From the NCBI RefSeq assembly GCF_000812865.1, contig NZ_JSYL01000002.1, positions 496,001-560,000 on the forward strand: 64,000 nt of DNA, given 5' to 3'. A model generated the notes under the pieces. It was given only the letters and a program-made list of their open reading frames with translations. It did no database searches and was not told the DNA's origin. Shown one piece after another: positions 60,342-64,000 of this stretch; positions within the stretch are counted from its first letter, which is position 1, and every line of letters starts with the position of its first letter. A program made the translations under genes and the position numbers. Source of the DNA: Kaistella jeonii (GTDB lineage: Bacteria > Bacteroidota > Bacteroidia > Flavobacteriales > Weeksellaceae).

Positions 60342-60992
60342 ATGATTTCCCTTACCGAAGAAAATTATCTGAAAGCTATTTTCCATCTAATCAATGATGA
60401 AAACACCGTAACCATTAATGAAATGAGCAAGTTTCTGAATGTGAAAATGCCGAGTGTGAATAACATGATGAAGAAATTTGCAGATAAAAAGTGGGTGATC
60501 TATGAAAGTTACAAACCTTTAAAGATAACAGATTCGGGGAAAATGCAAGCTGCTTTGGTCGTGAGAAAACATCGATTAACCGAAATGTTTTTGGTAGAAA
60601 AAATGAATTTCGGGTGGGAAAATGTACATGAAATTGCAGAGCAGGTAGAACACATTCAATCAGAAATGTTTTTTGATAAAATGGATGAATTGCTACATCA
60701 TCCTAAATTTGATCCACACGGAGAACCTATTCCAGATAAAGACGGAAACATTATCGCGCAACATTTAAAAAAATTGAGCAGTTGCAAAGAAGGAAATAAT
60801 GTTATTTTCACCGCAGTTATTATTACCGATGATGATTTTCTTAGTTTTCTAAATGCGAAAAATCTTGAACTAGGAACGAAAATCGAAATACTGGAAATCG
60901 AAAAATACGACGGATCAATGAACGTAAAAATTGAGGGAAAAACTGTCATTTTAAGTAAACTCGTAAGCGAAAAAATATTGGTGAAAGAATAG
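60342..60992 (+). CDS. DtxR/MntR-family metal-dependent regulator
   Basis: A 216-residue iron/manganese sensor. The N-terminal winged helix (LTEENYLKAIFHLINDE ... MPSVNNMMKKFADKKWV) is followed by the metal-binding/dimerisation domain with HRLTEMFLVEKMNFGWENVHE, EQVEHIQSEMFFDKMDELL and a FeoA-like C-terminal SH3 domain (about 155-216: NNVIFTAVIITDDDFLSFL). Metal ligands (Met, Glu, His, Cys-type positions) were not all mapped. Its own promoter overlaps an inverted repeat, suggesting autoregulation. No metal transporter is adjacent. Confidence 0.9.
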   Translation: MISLTEENYLKAIFHLINDENTVTINEMSKFLNVKMPSVNNMMKKFADKKWVIYESYKPLKITDSGKMQAALVVRKHRLTEMFLVEKMNFGWENVHEIAEQVEHIQSEMFFDKMDELLHHPKFDPHGEPIPDKDGNIIAQHLKKLSSCKEGNNVIFTAVIITDDDFLSFLNAKNLELGTKIEILEIEKYDGSMNVKIEGKTVILSKLVSEKILVKE

Positions 60993-61078
60993 ATTTTAGA
61001 GATCAAGTGTTTTTGGAACATTGCCCGAATTCCCTTAACTTTGTAACATTCACAATAAATTTAATAAAAAATAAAAAT

Positions 61079-62704
61079 ATGTCAAAAGCAATTTCGCAAG
61101 TTCCATTCGCAATCAACGAGCCGGTAAGAACTTATGAACCAGGTTCTGATGAAGTAAAATCATTGATCGCCACTTATAAAAAAATGTGGAAAGAGAAATC
61201 TGCAATTCCAATGATCATCAATGGAAAAGAAGTTACGAGTGAGAATAAAGTGAACATCAGTTCACCACAAGATCATCAACACGATCTAGGTTTCTACTAT
61301 AAAGGAACGATGGAAAATGTTGACGAAGCCATCAATACCGCTCTTGCTGCGAAAGAAAAATGGAATAATCTAGGTTGGGAACAGCGCGCTGCGATTTTTC
61401 TGAAAGCTGCAGATCTAATTGCAGGACCATACAGAGATCGTCTGAATGCTGCGACGATGATCGGACAGAGCAAAAATGTTCATCAGGCAGAAATTGATGC
61501 TGCTTGCGAATTTATCGATTTTTTGCGTTTCAATGTAGAATTTATGACCGAAATGTACAGCGAACAACCAGTTTCTGACACCGGAATTTGGAACAGATCT
61601 GAATACAGACCTCTGGAAGGTTTCTGTTTTGCGGTGACGCCGTTTAATTTTACAGCGATCGCTGGAAATCTGCCAACTTGTATGGCAATGATGGGAAATG
61701 TTGTGGTTTGGAAACCTTCAGACAAACAGATTCTTTCTGCTAAAGTTTTGATGGATGTATTTATGGAAGCGGGTTTACCTGCAGGAGTAATCAACATGAT
61801 CTTTACAGATGGAAAAAGTACTGCTGAAAAAATTATGTCACACCCAGATTTCGCAGGATTGCATTTTACAGGTTCTACGAAAGTTTTCCAGGGAATGTGG
61901 AAAATGATCGGAAACAGTATCGATTTGTTTAAAACTTACCCAAGAATTGTTGGAGAAACAGGCGGAAAAGATTTCGTTGTAGCGCATTCTTCTGCAAATG
62001 TAGAAGCGGTTGCAACAGGTCTTGTTCGTGGCGCTTTCGAATATCAAGGTCAAAAATGTTCAGCTGCTTCCAGAGCTTATATTCCAAAATCAATTTGGAA
62101 TGATGTGAAAGCAGTGATGGAATCTCAATTAAAAACTGTAAAAATGGGAAGTCCGGAAGATCCTTCTAACTTCGTGAATGCAGTGATCGATAAAAATTCT
62201 TTCGAGAAATGTGAAGGTTATATTGAAAGAGCAGCGAAATCTGTAGATGCTGAAGTAATTATTGGTGGTAAATGCGATGATTCAAAAGGATGGTTTGTAG
62301 AACCTACCGTAATTTTGACCACCAATCCAAAATACGAATCGGTTTGTGAAGAAATCTTTGGACCAATTCTTTCCATTTATGTTTATGAAGATAAGGACTG
62401 GGCAGAAACTTTGAAACTGGTAGACGAAACTTCACCTTATTCATTAACAGGAGCAGTTTTCGCACAAGACCGTTACGCAATTGCTGAAGCTTACAAAGCT
62501 TTGGAAAATGCCTCAGGAAATTTCTACATCAATGATAAGCCAACAGGAGCAGTTGTAGGACAACAACCTTTTGGAGGAGCGAGAGCTTCTGGAACCAATG
62601 ATAAAGCAGGATCTAAAATGAACTTAATGAGATGGGTTTCTGTACGAAGCATCAAAGAAACTTTTGTTTCACCGAAAGATTACAAATATCCTTATTTGGG
62701 ATAA
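61079..62704 (+). CDS. pruA: L-glutamate gamma-semialdehyde (P5C) dehydrogenase
   Basis: Start taken at ATG 61079 (MSKAISQVPFAINEPVRTYE), which gives 541 residues, the length usual for PruA of this type; the frame above is not conserved-looking. It is an NAD aldehyde dehydrogenase that turns P5C/glutamate semialdehyde (from proline or arginine breakdown) into glutamate. Catalytic Cys in GQKCSAASRAY, Glu in VGETGGKDF, cofactor GSTKVFQ. TAACTTTG at about 61037-61044 may be its -7 element. A terminator follows. Confidence 0.94.
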   Translation: MSKAISQVPFAINEPVRTYEPGSDEVKSLIATYKKMWKEKSAIPMIINGKEVTSENKVNISSPQDHQHDLGFYYKGTMENVDEAINTALAAKEKWNNLGWEQRAAIFLKAADLIAGPYRDRLNAATMIGQSKNVHQAEIDAACEFIDFLRFNVEFMTEMYSEQPVSDTGIWNRSEYRPLEGFCFAVTPFNFTAIAGNLPTCMAMMGNVVVWKPSDKQILSAKVLMDVFMEAGLPAGVINMIFTDGKSTAEKIMSHPDFAGLHFTGSTKVFQGMWKMIGNSIDLFKTYPRIVGETGGKDFVVAHSSANVEAVATGLVRGAFEYQGQKCSAASRAYIPKSIWNDVKAVMESQLKTVKMGSPEDPSNFVNAVIDKNSFEKCEGYIERAAKSVDAEVIIGGKCDDSKGWFVEPTVILTTNPKYESVCEEIFGPILSIYVYEDKDWAETLKLVDETSPYSLTGAVFAQDRYAIAEAYKALENASGNFYINDKPTGAVVGQQPFGGARASGTNDKAGSKMNLMRWVSVRSIKETFVSPKDYKYPYLG

Positions 62705-62729
62705 TTAAAAACCTTTAGTTATAAAAATG

Positions 62730-62757
62730 AACTCTGTCTTTCTGACAGAGTTTTTAT
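62730..62757 (+). terminator. Rho-independent terminator after pruA
   Basis: AACTCTGTC / GACAGAGTT perfect 9-bp stem, TTTCT loop, then T-run. Confidence 0.92.
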
Positions 62758-62869
62758 TTGAGGGAATTAGATATAAAATAGAACTTAATTCTAAAATACA
62801 ATGTTACAACTCCTCTAAATAACTGAAATCAAATATTTTAACAAAATTTTAAGGTTTAAAATAATTTGA

Positions 62870-62885
62870 TGGCACGCTTTTTACA
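62870..62885 (+). promoter_or_regulatory. Possible sigma-54 promoter before the YtxH-like gene
   Basis: TGGCACGCTTTTTACA resembles the -24/-12 consensus TGGCAC-N5-TTGCA with one change (A for G in the -12 GC). It lies 52 bases upstream of ATG 62938. Confidence 0.4.
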
Positions 62886-62937
62886 ATTAAAGAAGTATTA
62901 AATTAAATTTTTTCAAAACAACTTAAAACTTAAAATT

Positions 62938-63180
62938 ATGAGCACTAAAAAAAATGGCTTATTAGCATTACTAGGACTTGGAGCATTGGCATGGTGGAAA
63001 TATAAAAATTCTACACCTGAAGAAAAACAAGCGGTGAAAGATACGATCAATACTGCAAAAGATAACTTCAGCAAATTTGGAAGTGATTTGAAATCAAAAG
63101 CAAATGATGTTGCTTCTCAGGTTCAAAACAAAGTTGATCAGGCAAAAACTTCAATGGAAGAAACTGCAAATCAAAACTAA
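62938..63180 (+). CDS. Small YtxH-like membrane-anchored protein
   Basis: An 80-residue protein: a short N-terminal membrane helix (LLALLGLGALAWWKY, residues about 8-22) followed by a polar helical tail (EEKQAVKDTINTAKDNFSKF, DLKSKANDVASQVQNKVDQA). This YtxH-like layout is typical of small stress-responsive proteins. It resembles the small hydrophilic protein at 57818-58084 in tail composition. The upstream sequence shows a sigma-54-like promoter rather than the usual TAnnTTTG. Confidence 0.75.
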   Translation: MSTKKNGLLALLGLGALAWWKYKNSTPEEKQAVKDTINTAKDNFSKFGSDLKSKANDVASQVQNKVDQAKTSMEETANQN

Positions 63181-63205
63181 AAATTATCTTTAATATATTT
63201 TAGCA

Positions 63206-63236
63206 GACCGTAGTGTATTTTACATTGCGGTTTTTT
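63206..63236 (+). terminator. Terminator of the YtxH-like gene
   Basis: ACCGTAGTGTA / TACATTGCGGT imperfect stem followed by a T-run. Confidence 0.65.
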
Positions 63237-63243
63237 GCGCAAA

Positions 63244-63269
63244 AAAATTCCCGAAGATTTCGGGAATTT
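63244..63269. terminator. Bidirectional terminator before the metallopeptidase end
   Basis: AAATTCCCGAA / TTCGGGAATTT perfect stem with short loop; serves the minus-strand metallopeptidase gene (stop at 63292). Confidence 0.9.
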
Positions 63270-63291
63270 TTATTTTATAGTAAAGTGAAAT

Positions 63292-64000
63292 CTATTTCAA
63301 TAATTCATTGAAAGTATCTCCCTGTCGAATATCTCCGGTGTTATAGCCTTTCATAAACCACTCTTTTCTTTGTGCAGAACTTCCGTGCGTGAAACCTTCC
63401 TGATTAACATAACCTTGGGAACGTTTCTGAATATTATCATCGCCGACCGCTTCAGCTGCAGAAATGGCAGATTCGATATCTCCCGGTTCTAAGATATGTT
63501 CTCTGTTATCGGTTTGTTTTGCCCAGACTCCAGCATAAAAATCTGCCTGAAGTTCTGTGGCTACAGAAACTCTATTCATTTCAGCTTCAGAATATCTTCC
63601 GCTTGATCTTAACTGATCTACTTTTTGAGTAGTTCCTAAAAGTGTTTGTACGTGATGCCCAATTTCGTGCGCCATCACATAAGCAATTGAAAACTCGGTA
63701 ACCTTTGCGCCAAACCTTTGTTCGAGTTCTTTGAAAAAGCTCATGTCCATATAAACCGTTTCATCTGCAGGACAATAAAAAGGTCCCATCGCAGCTTGTG
63801 CTGTTCCACAACCAGACTGCGTTACACTTTCAAACATAACTACTTTCGGCGCTTTGTACTGCATTCCGTTATCCTGAAAAAATTTACCCCAGGTTTTCTC
63901 TGTTTCTACAGTAACCATTGAAACAAAATCTTTAACCTTTAATTCATCCGGCGTTAAATTACGCTGTTCAGTTTGTTGGGGAGAACCGCCTCCTGAAGAA
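63292..64000 (-). CDS. Neutral zinc metallopeptidase (YpfJ family), N-terminus cut by the window edge
   Basis: The frame continues without a stop from 63292 past ATG 63918 to the last base (upstream residues include PQQTEQRNLTPDELKVKDFV), so at least 236 residues are present and the true start lies beyond 64000. The zinc motif HEIGHH (in AYVMAHEIGHHVQ) and the third-ligand region SVATELQADFYAGVWA mark the PF04228 family; GCGTAQAAMGPFYCPADETVY is also typical. Full members are about 280-290 residues with an N-terminal membrane helix and a Gly-rich linker, which fits the Gly-rich sequence at the edge. Confidence 0.92.
   Translation of the reverse strand, partial: SSGGGSPQQTEQRNLTPDELKVKDFVSMVTVETEKTWGKFFQDNGMQYKAPKVVMFESVTQSGCGTAQAAMGPFYCPADETVYMDMSFFKELEQRFGAKVTEFSIAYVMAHEIGHHVQTLLGTTQKVDQLRSSGRYSEAEMNRVSVATELQADFYAGVWAKQTDNREHILEPGDIESAISAAEAVGDDNIQKRSQGYVNQEGFTHGSSAQRKEWFMKGYNTGDIRQGDTFNELLK

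Overview
The window is chromosomal DNA of low G+C from a member of the Bacteroidota, most likely a Chryseobacterium/Kaistella-like flavobacterium (Weeksellaceae). The evidence is the recurrent Bacteroidota promoter -7 element TAnnTTTG, a type IX secretion sorting domain, TonB-dependent receptors (one beside a DUF5689 lipoprotein), the flavobacterial exosortase pair XrtF plus its associated protein, DUF6702/DUF6146/DUF4293 families, and a Rho factor with a long Asn-rich insertion. No rRNA, tRNA, CRISPR array, prophage or intact insertion sequence was seen.

Layout. 1-5.7 kb: small lipoproteins and secreted proteins, a GH3-family enzyme, an SMR exporter and an MFS transporter. 5.9-8.9 kb: dnaB, rnhA and a nitroreductase. 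9.4-13 kb: NAD synthesis (nadB, nadC) with a mercaptopyruvate-type sulfurtransferase between them. 13.2-18.5 kb: a TonB receptor, a small membrane protein, asd and a CDF metal exporter. 18.5-19.4 kb (minus): xrtF and its partner. 19.5-23.6 kb: an AmgK-like sugar kinase, a broken GxxExxY gene, a stand-alone RapZ C-terminal domain, a MurU-like nucleotidyltransferase, a LOG-family protein and a DUF6702 protein. 23.7-27.9 kb (minus): a probable nitric-oxide response operon (Rrf2 regulator, DUF2249-hemerythrin fusion, DUF2249 protein, oxidase-like membrane protein, DUF59 protein). 28.1-34.5 kb: a DUF5689 lipoprotein and TonB receptor divergent from a secreted endonuclease/phosphatase. 34.5-47.9 kb: sod, rho, a peptidase, an MsbA-like exporter, a duplicated TonB-like/DUF2809 pair with one decayed member, mutS, a seven-repeat T9SS cargo protein and a TrmH-type methyltransferase. 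48-54.9 kb (minus): an RND efflux operon with a MarR/GbsR regulator. 55-64 kb: a SUI1 protein, a composite pseudogene, a nucleoside phosphorylase, tag, fabI, a threonine aldolase, a DtxR-type regulator, pruA, two small stress-like proteins and a zinc metallopeptidase that runs off the right edge.

The two most notable gene sets are (i) amgK / RapZ-C / murU, read as amino-sugar (cell-wall MurNAc) recycling with a possible GlcN6P-sensing domain, directly divergent from the XrtF exosortase, and (ii) the Rrf2-RIC-DUF2249-oxidase-like-DUF59 operon, read as nitrosative-stress defence. Other structure includes a dispersed REP-like intergenic element (three copies, one inside operon ii), several genes whose -7 element lies exactly four bases before ATG (likely leaderless mRNAs), and several inverted repeats at promoters. 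Function calls rest on motifs and family knowledge only; no database search was run.
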